Source: Sphingomonas pituitosa NBRC 102491
GTDB taxonomy: Bacteria; Pseudomonadota; Alphaproteobacteria; Sphingomonadales; Sphingomonadaceae
DNA: 64,000 nucleotides
Reading direction: 5' to 3'
Assembly (NCBI RefSeq): GCF_001598435.1
Contig: NZ_BCYY01000005.1
Location: forward strand, 93,505-157,504
The position numbers and the translations under genes are program-made. Under the pieces are notes generated by a model, which saw nothing but the letters and a program-made list of their open reading frames with translations, had not been told where the DNA came from and searched no databases. Shown here in pieces: positions 36,242-45,619 of the stretch (positions are counted from its first letter, which is position 1; the number at the start of each line of letters is the position of its first letter).

Positions 36242-37921
36242 ATGACAAAGCCCGAAATGGTCTGGAAGACCGCCTATCGGCATCCAGGAGAGTGGGATCG
36301 CAGCTACGCGCCGCGGTCCATGGTAGACCTGTTCGAGGAGAGCGCCGCGGCCCATCCGCACGCCCCGCTGCTCGATTTCATGGGTCGCATCTACAGCTAT
36401 GGCGAGACGCTGGACGGCGCCAATCGCGTCGCCTGCGGGTTGCGCGCGCTGGGCTATGGCCCGGGCGACCGGATCGGCCTGTTCCTGCCCAACGTGCCGC
36501 ATTACGTCGCCGCCTATTATGGCATCCTCAAGCTGGGTGCGACAGTGGTGAACTTCTCGCCGCTCTACTCGGTGGAGGAACTGGCCGCGCAGGTTGCCGA
36601 CTCGGGCACCAGACTGCTCTTCACCCTGTCCGCCACGGCGCTGCTCCCCAACGCGCTGAAGGTGCTGGAGAAAAGCGGGCTGGAGCGGCTGGTGGTAGGC
36701 TCGGTCGCCGGCGCGCTGCCCACCGCCAAGTCGCTGTTCTACCAGCTGTTCCGCGGCAGCGAGGTCACCGCCCGCCCGCATGATCCGCGCATTCTCGCCT
36801 TCTCGAAGCTGATCGCCAACAAGGGCGATTGCGTCCATCCGAACATCGATCCCGAGCGCGACGTTGCGCTGATCCAATATACCGGCGGCACCACCGGCAC
36901 GCCCAAGGGCGCGGTGCTCACCCACCAGAATCTCTCGGCCAATGCCCGGCAGGTGTCGGAGCTCGATCCCGAACTCGGCCAGGCCGAGGATTCGGTGCTC
37001 GGCGTGCTGCCGTTCTTCCACGTCTTCGCCAATACCTGCGTGCTGAACCGGACGGTGATCACCGGCGGCAAGATCGTGATGCTGCCGCGCTTCAACGCGC
37101 AGCAGGTGCTCACCGAACTGCGCCGCACCAAGCCCCGCTCGCTGCCCGGCGTACCGACCATGTACCAGGCGCTGCTCGACGCGCCGGGGATGAAGCCGAG
37201 CGACTTCTCCTCGCTGCGCTTCTGCATTTCGGGCGGCGCGCCCTTGCCCGAGCAGCTCAAGCTCAACTGGGAAGCAACGACGGGCGCGCACATCATCGAG
37301 GGCTATGGCCTGTCGGAAAGTTCGGGCGTGGTCTCGGCCAACCCCTATGTCGGCCTCAACAAGAGCGGGACGATCGGCCAGCCGATCGCCGGCACCCGCG
37401 TGCGGCTGGTCGACAAGGAAGATCCCCGCAAACCCGCGCCCGAGGGCGAGCCGGGCGAGATCGTCGTGCAGGGTCCGCAGATCATGCAGGGCTATTGGAA
37501 CCGCCCCGAGGCCGATGTCGGCACCTTCGTCGACGATCACTGGCTGCGTACCGGCGATGTCGGCATCATCGACGAGGACGGCTATATCCACATCGTCGAT
37601 CGGCTGAAGGACATGATCGCGGTCGGCGGCTTCAAGGTGTTCCCCAGCCAGATCGAAGCGGTGCTCTACACCCATCCGGCGGTGAAGGAGACGCTCGTGC
37701 TGGGCCTGCCGGACCCGTATCACGGCGAGCTGCCCCACGCCTATGTCGCGCTCAACGAGGGCATGACGGCAGACGCCAAGGAGATGTGCGGCTGGCTCAA
37801 CGCCCAGCTCGGCAAGCACGAGCGGGTCGCCGAAGTGGTGATCCGCGACAGCCTGCCCAAGACGATGATCGGCAAGCTCAGCCGCAAGGACCTGCTGGCC
37901 GAGGTGAAGGCGGGGCGGTGA
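36242..37921 (+). CDS. Long-chain fatty-acid--CoA ligase
   Basis: This ANL-superfamily enzyme activates carboxylic acids to CoA thioesters. The protein has 559 residues from the ATG at 36242; ATG codons at 36206 and 36236 are alternatives. The P-loop is YTGGTTGTPKGAVLTH, followed by the A5 motif GYGLSES, A7 RTGDVGIIDEDGYIHIVDRLKD in parts (TGDVGIIDEDG, DRLKDMI), A8 GGFKVFPSQIE, and the catalytic Lys in MIGKLSRKDL. The N-terminus (WKTAYRHPGEWDRSYAPRSM) resembles medium/long-chain and dicarboxylate ligases of alphaproteobacteria. Chain-length preference cannot be told. Confidence 0.92.
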   Translation: MTKPEMVWKTAYRHPGEWDRSYAPRSMVDLFEESAAAHPHAPLLDFMGRIYSYGETLDGANRVACGLRALGYGPGDRIGLFLPNVPHYVAAYYGILKLGATVVNFSPLYSVEELAAQVADSGTRLLFTLSATALLPNALKVLEKSGLERLVVGSVAGALPTAKSLFYQLFRGSEVTARPHDPRILAFSKLIANKGDCVHPNIDPERDVALIQYTGGTTGTPKGAVLTHQNLSANARQVSELDPELGQAEDSVLGVLPFFHVFANTCVLNRTVITGGKIVMLPRFNAQQVLTELRRTKPRSLPGVPTMYQALLDAPGMKPSDFSSLRFCISGGAPLPEQLKLNWEATTGAHIIEGYGLSESSGVVSANPYVGLNKSGTIGQPIAGTRVRLVDKEDPRKPAPEGEPGEIVVQGPQIMQGYWNRPEADVGTFVDDHWLRTGDVGIIDEDGYIHIVDRLKDMIAVGGFKVFPSQIEAVLYTHPAVKETLVLGLPDPYHGELPHAYVALNEGMTADAKEMCGWLNAQLGKHERVAEVVIRDSLPKTMIGKLSRKDLLAEVKAGR

Positions 37922-37929
37922 TCGTCTCT

Positions 37930-38040
37930 TAAGCCCCTCCCCTTCAGGGGAGGGGTTGGGGTGGGGCAGTGTCTCACCGAGACCAACGAATGTTCTGGCA
38001 TCCCTCCACCCCAACCCCTCCTCCCAGGAGGAGGGGCTTA
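37930..38040. repeat. Gene-free palindromic element, family C (MITE-like)
   Basis: The left arm (37930-37967) starts TAAGCCCCTCCCC, carries a CCCCTCCCC-TTCA-GGGGAGGGG hairpin and ends GGTTGGGGTGGGGC. The right arm (38005-38040) is its inverted counterpart and ends GGGGCTTA. The spacer is 37 bp. Both outer ends match the inverted repeats of the DUF559 cassette at 56708-57197. It lies between convergent acyl-CoA ligase and aldehyde dehydrogenase genes. Confidence 0.9.
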
Positions 38041-38053
38041 GATTGCGGGAAGC

Positions 38054-39433
38054 TCAATCCCCCGGCTTGCCCTCGGCGAACATCACCGCCTTCAGGTTCA
38101 TGAACTCGTGCAGCCCCCAGGGCCCGAGCTCGCGGCCATGGCCGGACAGCTTCACCCCGCCGAACGGCGCTTCCGGCACCGAGGCGAGCAGCGCGTTCAC
38201 CGCGGTCATCCCCGCCTCGATATCGCGGGCGAACCGCTCGATCTCGGCATCGTCCTGCGTCCATACCGACGAGCCGAGGCCATAGGGCACGTCGTTCGCC
38301 AGCGCGATCGCTTCGTCGATATCCGCGACCTTGTACACCGCCGCGACCGGCCCGAAGATCTCCTCCTTGGCGACATCGCTTGTCCGATCGAGGTCCACCA
38401 GCACGCCCGGCGTCATCCAGGCGCCCTCCCGGTCGATCTTGGTGCCGCCGGTCAGCAGCTTCGCGCCGGCAGCCTGCGCCTTCTCAACCTGCTCCAGCAC
38501 GGTGTCGCGCTGCTGGACGCTGGAGAGCGGCCCCATCACCGTCGCCTTGTCCATCGGATCGCCGATCTTCACCGCTTGCATGCCCGCGACGAACTTGGCG
38601 AGGAAGGCGTCGTACACCTCGGCATGGACGATCATCCGCTTGGAGCAGATGCAGCTCTGCCCGGCATTCTGCACGCGCGCGGTCACCGCGGTCTTCACCG
38701 CCGCATCGAGATCGGCCGAGGGCATGACGATGAACGGATCGGATCCGCCCAGCTCGAGCACCACCTTCTTGAGCGCGCGCCCCGCGGCTTCCGCCACCTT
38801 GGCGCCGGCGCCTTCGCTGCCGGTGAGCGTCACCGCCACCACCCGCTTGTCGGCGATGATCGCATCGACCTTGCCGGACTTGATCGCGAGGTTCTGGAAC
38901 AGCCCCTCGGGCGCCCCGGCCTGACGCGCCATGTCTTCCATCGCCGCCGCGCAGCCCTGCACCGATGAGGCATGCTTGAGCAGCGCGACATTGCCCGCGA
39001 GGATCGTCGGCGCGAGGAAGCGCACCGCCTGCCAGTACGGGAAGTTCCACGGCATCACCGCCAGCACCGGCCCCAGCGGCAGCCAGCGCGCGACGGCATG
39101 GCCGGTCGGCGTCTTCACCGTCTTGGGCTCAAGATAGGCCGGGCCATGCTCGGCATAATGCCGGAAGCCGGAGATGCACTTCTCCACCTCGGCCAGGCCC
39201 GCGGTGATCGTCTTGCCCATCTCGCGCACCGCCAGCTCGGCGAGGTGCTGCTTGTTGGCTTCCCAGGCGTCGGCGATCGCCGAGAGCAGCGCGGTGCGTG
39301 TCTCGACCGAGGTCTGCCGCCACTCCTGGTACCCGGCGGCCGCGCGGGCCAGCGCCGCCTCGATCCCGGCATCGTCCAGCTCGGCGATGCGGTCGACGGT
39401 CTCGCCGGTCGCCGGGTTGATGATTTCGAACAT
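38054..39433 (-). CDS. NAD(P)-dependent succinate-semialdehyde dehydrogenase-like aldehyde dehydrogenase
   Basis: This aldehyde dehydrogenase superfamily member has 459 residues. The catalytic Cys lies in NAGQSCICSKR and the general-base Glu in VLELGGSDP. The cofactor-binding stretch PWNFPYWQAVRF and the TGSEGAGAKVAEAAGRALKK region (in parts) are present, as is the C-terminal ELGPWGLHEFMNLK. The CIC arrangement after GQS, the short N-terminus and the overall length resemble the Sad/GabD-2 type that oxidises succinate semialdehyde. The ATG at 39433 (MFEIINPATGE) is preferred over one seven codons upstream. Confidence 0.88.
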   Translation of the reverse strand: MFEIINPATGETVDRIAELDDAGIEAALARAAAGYQEWRQTSVETRTALLSAIADAWEANKQHLAELAVREMGKTITAGLAEVEKCISGFRHYAEHGPAYLEPKTVKTPTGHAVARWLPLGPVLAVMPWNFPYWQAVRFLAPTILAGNVALLKHASSVQGCAAAMEDMARQAGAPEGLFQNLAIKSGKVDAIIADKRVVAVTLTGSEGAGAKVAEAAGRALKKVVLELGGSDPFIVMPSADLDAAVKTAVTARVQNAGQSCICSKRMIVHAEVYDAFLAKFVAGMQAVKIGDPMDKATVMGPLSSVQQRDTVLEQVEKAQAAGAKLLTGGTKIDREGAWMTPGVLVDLDRTSDVAKEEIFGPVAAVYKVADIDEAIALANDVPYGLGSSVWTQDDAEIERFARDIEAGMTAVNALLASVPEAPFGGVKLSGHGRELGPWGLHEFMNLKAVMFAEGKPGD

Positions 39434-39580
39434 CTGCAAGTCTCCTTCGCGCACTCCAACGCGGACCTAGGCGCACGGTGCCACTGCCCGCAATCATACC
39501 GATGTCCATCGCGCGCGGAACGGCTTGCCAAGCGCACGGCGCCCGAACACGATGCCGCATCTGCCCTGCCGGAGACCGTC

Positions 39581-41623
39581 ATGCGCCTCGTTCCCCTCGC
39601 CCTCCTCCTAAGCGCCGCGATCCCCGCCGCCGCCCTGGCCCAGGAGGGCCCCACCCGCCTGTTCACCGGCAGCGACCTGTTTTCGCTCGAACAGGCGAGC
39701 GATCCGCAGATCAGCCCGGACGGCAGCAAGGTTGCCTATGTCCGCCAGTCGGCCGACATCATGGCCGATCGCGGCCGGGCGAGCATCTGGCTGGTCGATG
39801 TCAAGACCGGCGCGCAGACCCCGCTGGTCGCCGGCACCGGATCGCACAGCCAGCCGCGCTGGTCGCCCGACGGCACCCGCCTCGCCTATGTCTCCAGCGC
39901 CGAGGGTGGCGCGCCGCAGCTGTTCGTCCGCTGGATCGCCACCGGCGCCACCGCGCGGATCACCGGCCTGGCCGACAGCCCGCAGGGCATCGCCTGGTCG
40001 CCCGACGGCACGCAGATCGCCTACACGATGACCGTGCCCGGGGAAGGCATGTCGCTCGGCAGCCAGCCGCCCAAGCCGGAGGGCGCGAAATGGGCCGAGC
40101 CGCTCGAGGTGATCGACCGCGTCACCTACCGTGCCGACGGCGGCGGCTATCTCAAGCCCGGCTCCGACCATATCTTCGTCGTGTCGGCAGACGGCGGCGC
40201 GCCGCGCCAGGTCACGTTCGGCAAGTTCGACGATGCCGGTCCGCTCGCCTGGTCGAACGACGGCCGCACGCTGTTCTTCGGCAGCAACCGCCGCAAGGAC
40301 TGGGAGCGCGAGCCGAATGACAGCGAAATCTATGCGGTGGACGTGACATCGGGCACGCTGACCCCGCTGACCAAGCGCTACGGCCCGGACGCGGCGCCGG
40401 TGCTGTCGCCCGACGGCACCCGCATCGCCTATCTCGGCTTCGACGACACCCATCGGAGCTTCCAGAACACCCAGCTCTACGTGATGAACCGCGACGGCAC
40501 CGGCAGCCGTGCGCTCACTACCGCGCTCGACAAGAGCATCGAGAGCGCGGTCTGGGCCAAGGACGGCCGCAGCCTGTTCGTTTCGTACGACGATCAAGGC
40601 CGCAAGCTGGTTGCCCGCATCGGCCTGGACGGCAAGGTCAGCACGGTCGCGACCGGTCTCACCGGCGGCGGGCTCGACCGGCCCTATACCGGCGGCGACT
40701 TCAGCGTCTCGGCCAGCGGCACCATTGCCTATACCGGGGGCGATGCGCTGCATCCCGCAGACGTCTACGTGAACGGCCGCCGCCTCACCCGGCTCAACGA
40801 GAATCTGCTGGCATCCAAGACGCTCGCGCCGGTGACGCCGCTCGCGGTAACCGCCCCCGATGGTCGCAAGATCGACGCGTGGCTGGTCACCCCGCCCGGC
40901 GTGAAGCCCGGCACCCGCGTGCCGACGATCCTGGAGATCCATGGCGGCCCGCACACCGCCTATGGCCCCGGCTTCTCGACCGACTACCAGCTCTACGCCG
41001 CGCATGGATACGCCGTACTCTATGCCAATCCGCGCGGCAGCACGTCGTACGGCGAGGACTTCGCCGACCTGATCGACAAGAAATATCCCGGTGACGATTA
41101 CGGCGACCTGATGGCCGCCGTCGATGCCGCGATCGGTGCGGGCGTCGCCGATCCGGACAATCTGTTCGTCACGGGCGGATCGGGCGGCGGCGTGCTCACC
41201 GCCTGGATCGTCGGCAAGAACGATCGCTTCAAGGCCGCCGCCACGCAGAAGCCGGTGATCAACTGGATCAGCGAGGCACTGACCATGGACAATACCGGCT
41301 TCACCTCGCGCTACTGGTTCGCCAAGCAGCCCTGGGAGGATCCGATGAGCTATTGGAGCCGCTCGCCGCTCAGCCTGGTCGGCAACGTCAAGACGCCGAC
41401 GATGGTGGTGGTCGGCAGCGAGGATTACCGCACGCCGGTAAGCGAATCCGAGCAATACTACGCCGCGCTGCAGATCCGCGGCGTGCCCACGGCGCTGGTG
41501 AAGGTGCCCGGTGCCAGCCATGGCGGCTTCACCGCGCGGCCCAGCCAGTCGGCGGCGAAGGCGGCGGCGATCCTAGCCTGGTTCGATCGCTACCGCAGCG
41601 GCCCCAAGCCCGCCGGCCAGTAG
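39581..41623 (+). CDS. Secreted S9-family serine peptidase (prolyl oligopeptidase-like)
   Basis: This periplasmic or secreted peptidase has 680 residues. A signal peptide (about 1-20, ending AALAQ) precedes a beta-propeller region (about 30-410) with repeated SPDG and WSPDGT blades. The C-terminal alpha/beta hydrolase domain (about 430-680) has the triad Ser534 (GGSGGG), Asp615 (GSEDYRTP) and His647 (GASHGGF). The EIHGGPHTAYGPGFSTDYQL and NPRGSTSYGEDF motifs (in parts) are typical of the DPP4/acylaminoacyl-peptidase type. The ATG at 39581 gives the signal peptide; the gene stands alone. Confidence 0.94.
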   Translation: MRLVPLALLLSAAIPAAALAQEGPTRLFTGSDLFSLEQASDPQISPDGSKVAYVRQSADIMADRGRASIWLVDVKTGAQTPLVAGTGSHSQPRWSPDGTRLAYVSSAEGGAPQLFVRWIATGATARITGLADSPQGIAWSPDGTQIAYTMTVPGEGMSLGSQPPKPEGAKWAEPLEVIDRVTYRADGGGYLKPGSDHIFVVSADGGAPRQVTFGKFDDAGPLAWSNDGRTLFFGSNRRKDWEREPNDSEIYAVDVTSGTLTPLTKRYGPDAAPVLSPDGTRIAYLGFDDTHRSFQNTQLYVMNRDGTGSRALTTALDKSIESAVWAKDGRSLFVSYDDQGRKLVARIGLDGKVSTVATGLTGGGLDRPYTGGDFSVSASGTIAYTGGDALHPADVYVNGRRLTRLNENLLASKTLAPVTPLAVTAPDGRKIDAWLVTPPGVKPGTRVPTILEIHGGPHTAYGPGFSTDYQLYAAHGYAVLYANPRGSTSYGEDFADLIDKKYPGDDYGDLMAAVDAAIGAGVADPDNLFVTGGSGGGVLTAWIVGKNDRFKAAATQKPVINWISEALTMDNTGFTSRYWFAKQPWEDPMSYWSRSPLSLVGNVKTPTMVVVGSEDYRTPVSESEQYYAALQIRGVPTALVKVPGASHGGFTARPSQSAAKAAAILAWFDRYRSGPKPAGQ

Positions 41624-41662
41624 CGCCGGGCACCTCAGCCCAAACGCAGGCGTGCTCGAAAC

Positions 41663-41881
41663 CTACTCCACCGCGCCGTTAAGGATGCGAAAGGCGTGAC
41701 GCATGGCGAAGGGAACCCAGAGGACGCCACTATACAAAGTCCATTTCAATCCTTGCTGGCCCAGGAGCAGATACATCGGCGCCGCAACGGCAATTCCAAA
41801 TGCGACCAGGCAGAAGCCCACGGCAACGGTGCACTGGGCGCCTTCCGACCACTTCTCAGCGAACTTTTCGAACTTTCCCAT
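41663..41881 (-). CDS. Small two-helix membrane protein of unknown function
   Basis: The family is not recognised. The protein has 72 residues. A charged N-terminus (MGKFEKFAEKWSEGAQ) is followed by two hydrophobic helices (about 17-39, VAVGFCLVAFGIAVAAPMYLL in part, and about 46-64, WTLYSGVLWVPFAMRHAF). By eye it uses more A/T-ending codons than its neighbours. It is convergent with the S9 peptidase gene and divergent from xseB. Its clean membrane pattern argues for a real gene, although no homologue comes to mind. Confidence 0.55.
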   Translation of the reverse strand: MGKFEKFAEKWSEGAQCTVAVGFCLVAFGIAVAAPMYLLLGQQGLKWTLYSGVLWVPFAMRHAFRILNGAVE

Positions 41882-42002
41882 GAGCGGCCAGCTATCGAGG
41901 CGCCATTGCGGTGGCAAGGCGGGGACGTCGTTGCCCGCTGGCGACAAAGATAGCTGTTGGGCCCGGTTGCCATCGCCCCCCACCCTGCCGCATAGCGAGG
42001 GC

Positions 42003-42248
42003 ATGGCTACCCAAACGGACATCACGGCGCTCTCCTTCGAAGAGGCGCTGAAGGAACTGGAGAAGATCGTGAGCCGGCTGGAGAGCGGTGAAGCGGCCCT
42101 GCAGGAGGCGATCGACCTCTACGAACGCGGCGACCAGCTGCGCCGGCAATGCGCTGCCCGCCTGGATGCGGCGCAGGCCCGGATCGAGGCGATCCGCACC
42201 GATGCCGACGGCCGCGCCGCCGGCACCACGCCCTTCGCGGCCGGCTGA
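42003..42248 (+). CDS. xseB: Exodeoxyribonuclease VII small subunit
   Basis: XseB is the small subunit of exonuclease VII, which degrades single-stranded DNA. The protein has 81 residues and is all helical. The family core LSFEEALKELEKIVSRLESGE is seen (in parts: SFEEALKELE, IVSRLESGEAALQEAI), followed by LYERGDQLRRQCAARLDAAQ. Its normal partner, xseA, is not in the window. It precedes ispA by 3 bp, the usual xseB-ispA linkage. The start ATG at 42003 has GAGG upstream. Confidence 0.93.
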   Translation: MATQTDITALSFEEALKELEKIVSRLESGEAALQEAIDLYERGDQLRRQCAARLDAAQARIEAIRTDADGRAAGTTPFAAG

Positions 42249-42251
42249 GGC

Positions 42252-43160
42252 GTGGCGAGCGTGACCCATGCCTCGCTCCCCCTCGAATCGGCGCTGCGCC
42301 AGGTCGCGGCGGAGATCGACGACCAGTTCGACCGGCTGCTCGAAGTGCCGGACGATCCCCGCGCCGACCTGTACCGCGCGATGCGCCACGCCGCGATCGG
42401 CGGCGGCAAGCGGCTGCGGCCGCTGCTGGTGTTCGCCACCGCGCAGCTGTTCAGCGTCGACAAGACCTGCGCCGCGCGCGTCGCGACCGCGCTCGAATGC
42501 ATCCATGTCTATTCGCTGATCCATGATGATCTGCCGGCGATGGACGACGACGACATGCGCCGCGGCAAGCCGACGGTGCACAAGGCGTTCGACGAGGCGA
42601 CCGCGATCCTGGCGGGCGACTGCCTCCACGCGCTCGCCTTCGAGATTCTGGGTCACGAAGCGACCCACCCGGACCCCTATGTCCGCGTCGAGCTGATCGC
42701 CGAGCTCGCCCGCGCGTCCGGCCCCTCGGGCATGGCGGGCGGCCAGATGATGGACCTGGAGGCGGAAAAGGCCAGCTTCGATCTCGCCACCGTCACCCGG
42801 CTGCAGGCGATGAAGACCGGCGCGCTGATCAGCTGCGCCGTCGAATGCGCCGCGATCCTCGGCCGCGTCTCGCCCGAGGCGCGCACCGGGCTGCGCGGCT
42901 ATGCCCGCGACATCGGCCTGGCGTTCCAGATCGCCGACGACATCCTCGATGCCGAGGGCGACGAGGTGCTGGTCGGCAAGAAGCTCGGCAAGGACGGCGC
43001 GGCGGGCAAGGAGACCTTCCTGTCGCTGCTCGGCATCGATCGCGCGCGCGAACAGGCGCGGATGCTGGTCGATCAGGCGATTGCCCATCTCCACGCCTTC
43101 GGCCCCGAGGCCGATCTGCTGCGCGACGTGGCGCGCTTCACGCTCGAACGCGATCGCTAA
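42252..43160 (+). CDS. ispA: Farnesyl diphosphate synthase / geranyltranstransferase
   Basis: IspA condenses isopentenyl diphosphate with allylic diphosphates to make farnesyl diphosphate for quinones, carotenoids and lipid carriers. The protein has 302 residues. The first Asp-rich motif is HDDLPAMDDDDMRRGKP and the second is FQIADDILD. GGGKRLRPLLV at the start of the domain, and GGQMMDLE, are family-typical. The start is GTG at 42252, 3 bp after xseB. Often dxs follows in this operon; here it is replaced by coaD, a cyclophilin and queA. Confidence 0.94.
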   Translation: MASVTHASLPLESALRQVAAEIDDQFDRLLEVPDDPRADLYRAMRHAAIGGGKRLRPLLVFATAQLFSVDKTCAARVATALECIHVYSLIHDDLPAMDDDDMRRGKPTVHKAFDEATAILAGDCLHALAFEILGHEATHPDPYVRVELIAELARASGPSGMAGGQMMDLEAEKASFDLATVTRLQAMKTGALISCAVECAAILGRVSPEARTGLRGYARDIGLAFQIADDILDAEGDEVLVGKKLGKDGAAGKETFLSLLGIDRAREQARMLVDQAIAHLHAFGPEADLLRDVARFTLERDR

Positions 43161-43179
43161 GGGCAAGGGGAGAACCCGC

Positions 43180-43689
43180 ATGCACAGCCGTATCGGGGTC
43201 TATCCCGGCACCTTCGATCCGATCACCCGCGGCCATATGGACATTATCCGGCGCGGCGCGAAGCTGGTCGACCGGCTGGTGATCGGCGTCACCACCAATC
43301 CCTCCAAGTCGCCGATGTTCACGGTGGAAGAACGGATGGCGATGGTCCGCCGCGAGGTGGAGGGGCTGCCCGGTACGATCGAGGTGGTCAGCTTCGATTC
43401 GCTGCTGATGGACTTCGCCGAGCGCGAGCGCGCCAGCGTGATCGTCCGCGGACTGCGCGCCGTCGCCGATTTCGAATATGAATATCAGATGGCGGGCATG
43501 AACCAGCAGATCAACGACCGGATCGAGACGGTCTTCCTGATGGCCGATGTCTCGCTGCAGCCGATCGCGAGCCGGCTGGTGAAGGAGATCGCGATGTATG
43601 GCGGCCCGATCCATCGCTTCGTTCCCGAGAGGGTAGAGGCAGATGTCGCCGCCCGTGTCGAGCTGCTCGGGCGCAAGGGCAGCAACTAA
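43180..43689 (+). CDS. coaD: Phosphopantetheine adenylyltransferase
   Basis: CoaD transfers AMP to 4'-phosphopantetheine, the fourth step of coenzyme A synthesis. The protein has 169 residues. The nucleotide-binding motif is YPGTFDPITRGHMD (the TxGH-type H in TRGH), the substrate-binding part has VIVRGLRAVADFEYEYQMAGMNQQI in two parts, and the C-terminal motif is QPIASRLVKEIAMYGG. The ATG at 43180 follows GGGGAGAA. It lies 19 bp after ispA on the same strand. Confidence 0.97.
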   Translation: MHSRIGVYPGTFDPITRGHMDIIRRGAKLVDRLVIGVTTNPSKSPMFTVEERMAMVRREVEGLPGTIEVVSFDSLLMDFAERERASVIVRGLRAVADFEYEYQMAGMNQQINDRIETVFLMADVSLQPIASRLVKEIAMYGGPIHRFVPERVEADVAARVELLGRKGSN

Positions 43690-43775
43690 CGCCGGAGCGG
43701 CGCCAAGCCGGGCTTTGCGGCGCCCCGCGATTGGGCTAGAGCCGCGCATTCACCAGAAACCGAGTGGGAAGTTCG

Positions 43776-44564
43776 ATGCGTTTCCTAGCCACGATGGCCG
43801 CCATGGCCGCCACGCTGTTTGCCATGCCGGCGCTGGCCCAGGGTGGCGGGGGCAAGCCGAAGCCCGTCATCGAACCGTTCAAGGGCGTCGCGTCCGATGC
43901 CAACACCCGCCCCGCCGTGCTGGTTCCCGCCGACCCGGAGAATAGCTGGGTGCTGGACCTTTCGACCGGCGGCCGCGTGCTGATCCGGCTGCGTCCGGAC
44001 GTCGCGCCGAAGATGGTCGAGCGGATCAAGACGCTCACTCGCAAGCATTTCTATGACGGCCTGACCTTCCACCGCGTGGTCGACGATCCCTACAACATCG
44101 CCCAGGGCGGCGATCCCAAGGGCGACGGCACCGGCGATTCGGACATGCCCAACGTGCCCGCCGAGTTCAGCTCGCTGCCGCACGTCCGTGGCACCGTCTC
44201 GGCCGCCCGTCGCGGCGCTGCAGACAACGCGACGCCTGAGCAGAAGACCGAGGCGGAGAACAGCGCGAACAGCCAGTTCTTCATCATGATGCAGCCCAAG
44301 CTGGCCTTCGACCATGATTACACCGTGTTCGGGCGCGTCACCTCGGGCATGGAATGGGTCGACAAGATCCAGCGCGGCGAGCCGCCGCAGCACCCCACCG
44401 TGATCATCCACGCCTATATCGAATCGGACAATCCCCCGGCCTATCAGCCGCTCGCTCCGGCCGCGCCGGCCGCAACCGGCCCGACGCTGATCCCGGTCGG
44501 CCCGAGCGTGCCCGCTTCCAAGCCGGTGCCAGCCGCGAAGAAGCCGGCGCCGAAGAAGAAGTGA
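43776..44564 (+). CDS. Exported cyclophilin-type peptidyl-prolyl isomerase
   Basis: This periplasmic protein-folding catalyst has 262 residues. A signal peptide (about 1-22, ALAQG) is followed by a short linker, the cyclophilin domain (about 50-215), and a Pro/Ala/Lys-rich tail (about 220-262, ending KKPAPKKK). Motifs include [36 protein letters not shown] and [12 protein letters not shown]. An insertion around [19 protein letters not shown] differs from small cytoplasmic cyclophilins. It precedes queA by 13 bp and may be cotranscribed with coaD. Confidence 0.93.
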   Translation: MRFLATMAAMAATLFAMPALAQGGGGKPKPVIEPFKGVASDANTRPAVLVPADPENSWVLDLSTGGRVLIRLRPDVAPKMVERIKTLTRKHFYDGLTFHRVVDDPYNIAQGGDPKGDGTGDSDMPNVPAEFSSLPHVRGTVSAARRGAADNATPEQKTEAENSANSQFFIMMQPKLAFDHDYTVFGRVTSGMEWVDKIQRGEPPQHPTVIIHAYIESDNPPAYQPLAPAAPAATGPTLIPVGPSVPASKPVPAAKKPAPKKK

Positions 44565-44577
44565 TCGCGCGGATCCC

Positions 44578-45609
44578 GTGAACGTCGACCTTTTCGATTT
44601 CGAACTGCCGAACGAGCGGATCGCGCTGCGCCCCGCGTCCCCGCGCGACTCCGCCCGGCTGCTGGTGCTGGACGGTGCGGAGACGCGCGACGCGATCGTC
44701 CGCGATCTCGCAGCACAGCTCCGCCCCGGCGACTGTCTGGTATTCAACGACACCAGGGTGATCCCGGCGCAGCTGGAAGGCGTGCGCGGCGAGGCGCGGA
44801 TCGGCGCGACACTCCACAAGCGCGAGGGGCCGCGCCGCTGGCGCGCGTTCATCCGCAACGCCAAGCGGCTGCGCGAGGGCGACGCGATCGATTTCGGCCC
44901 CGACGCGGTCGCCATCGCCTCGGACCGCGCCGAGGACGGCAGCTTCGCGCTCGACTTCCAGGGCACCGAGCCGGTCGAGCTGCTGCTGGAGCGCTGCGGC
45001 CGGATGCCGCTGCCGCCGTACATTGCCTCGAAGCGCCCGACCGACGAACGCGACGCCGACGACTACCAGACGATGTTCGCGGCCGAGCCGGGCGCCGTCG
45101 CCGCCCCCACCGCCGCGCTGCACTTCACGCCGGGCCTGATGGCGTCGCTGGACGCGGCGGGAATCGGCCACACCACCCTCACCCTCCATGTGGGCGCCGG
45201 CACCTTCCTGCCCGTCAAGGCCGAGGACACGGCCGACCACAAGATGCACGCCGAATGGGGCCGCATCACCCCGGAGGTGGCCGACCGGCTCAACGCTGTG
45301 CGCGCGGCGGGCAACCGCGTCATCGCCGTCGGCACCACCAGCCTGCGCCTGCTGGAAAGCGCCGCGGACGAAAACCGGGTGATCCAGCCCTTCGAAGGCG
45401 ACACCGCGATCTTCATCACGCCGGGCTATCGCTTCAAGGGCGTCGACGGGCTGGTGACCAATTTCCACCTGCCGCGCTCGACGCTGTTCATGCTGGTCTC
45501 CGCGCTGATGGGGCTGGATCGCATGCAGGCGGCCTATGCGCATGCGATCGAAACCGGCTATCGCTTCTACAGCTACGGCGATTCCAGCCTGTTGCTGCCC
45601 GCCCGCTAA
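44578..45609 (+). CDS. queA: S-adenosylmethionine:tRNA ribosyltransferase-isomerase
   Basis: QueA transfers and isomerises the ribosyl moiety of SAM to make epoxyqueuosine in tRNA. The protein has 343 residues. Motifs are [26 protein letters not shown] (in parts), [40 protein letters not shown] (in parts), [14 protein letters not shown] and [15 protein letters not shown]. The start is GTG at 44578. It is the substrate-side partner of QueG. The common queA-tgt linkage is not seen; an EF-hand protein gene follows instead. Confidence 0.96.
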   Translation: MNVDLFDFELPNERIALRPASPRDSARLLVLDGAETRDAIVRDLAAQLRPGDCLVFNDTRVIPAQLEGVRGEARIGATLHKREGPRRWRAFIRNAKRLREGDAIDFGPDAVAIASDRAEDGSFALDFQGTEPVELLLERCGRMPLPPYIASKRPTDERDADDYQTMFAAEPGAVAAPTAALHFTPGLMASLDAAGIGHTTLTLHVGAGTFLPVKAEDTADHKMHAEWGRITPEVADRLNAVRAAGNRVIAVGTTSLRLLESAADENRVIQPFEGDTAIFITPGYRFKGVDGLVTNFHLPRSTLFMLVSALMGLDRMQAAYAHAIETGYRFYSYGDSSLLLPAR

Positions 45610-45619
45610 AGGGAATTCG

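Noticed and set aside
38972..39580. An N-terminal extension of about 200 codons on the S9 peptidase
   Set aside because: The extension is antisense to the aldehyde dehydrogenase, and a proper signal peptide begins at the ATG at 39581.
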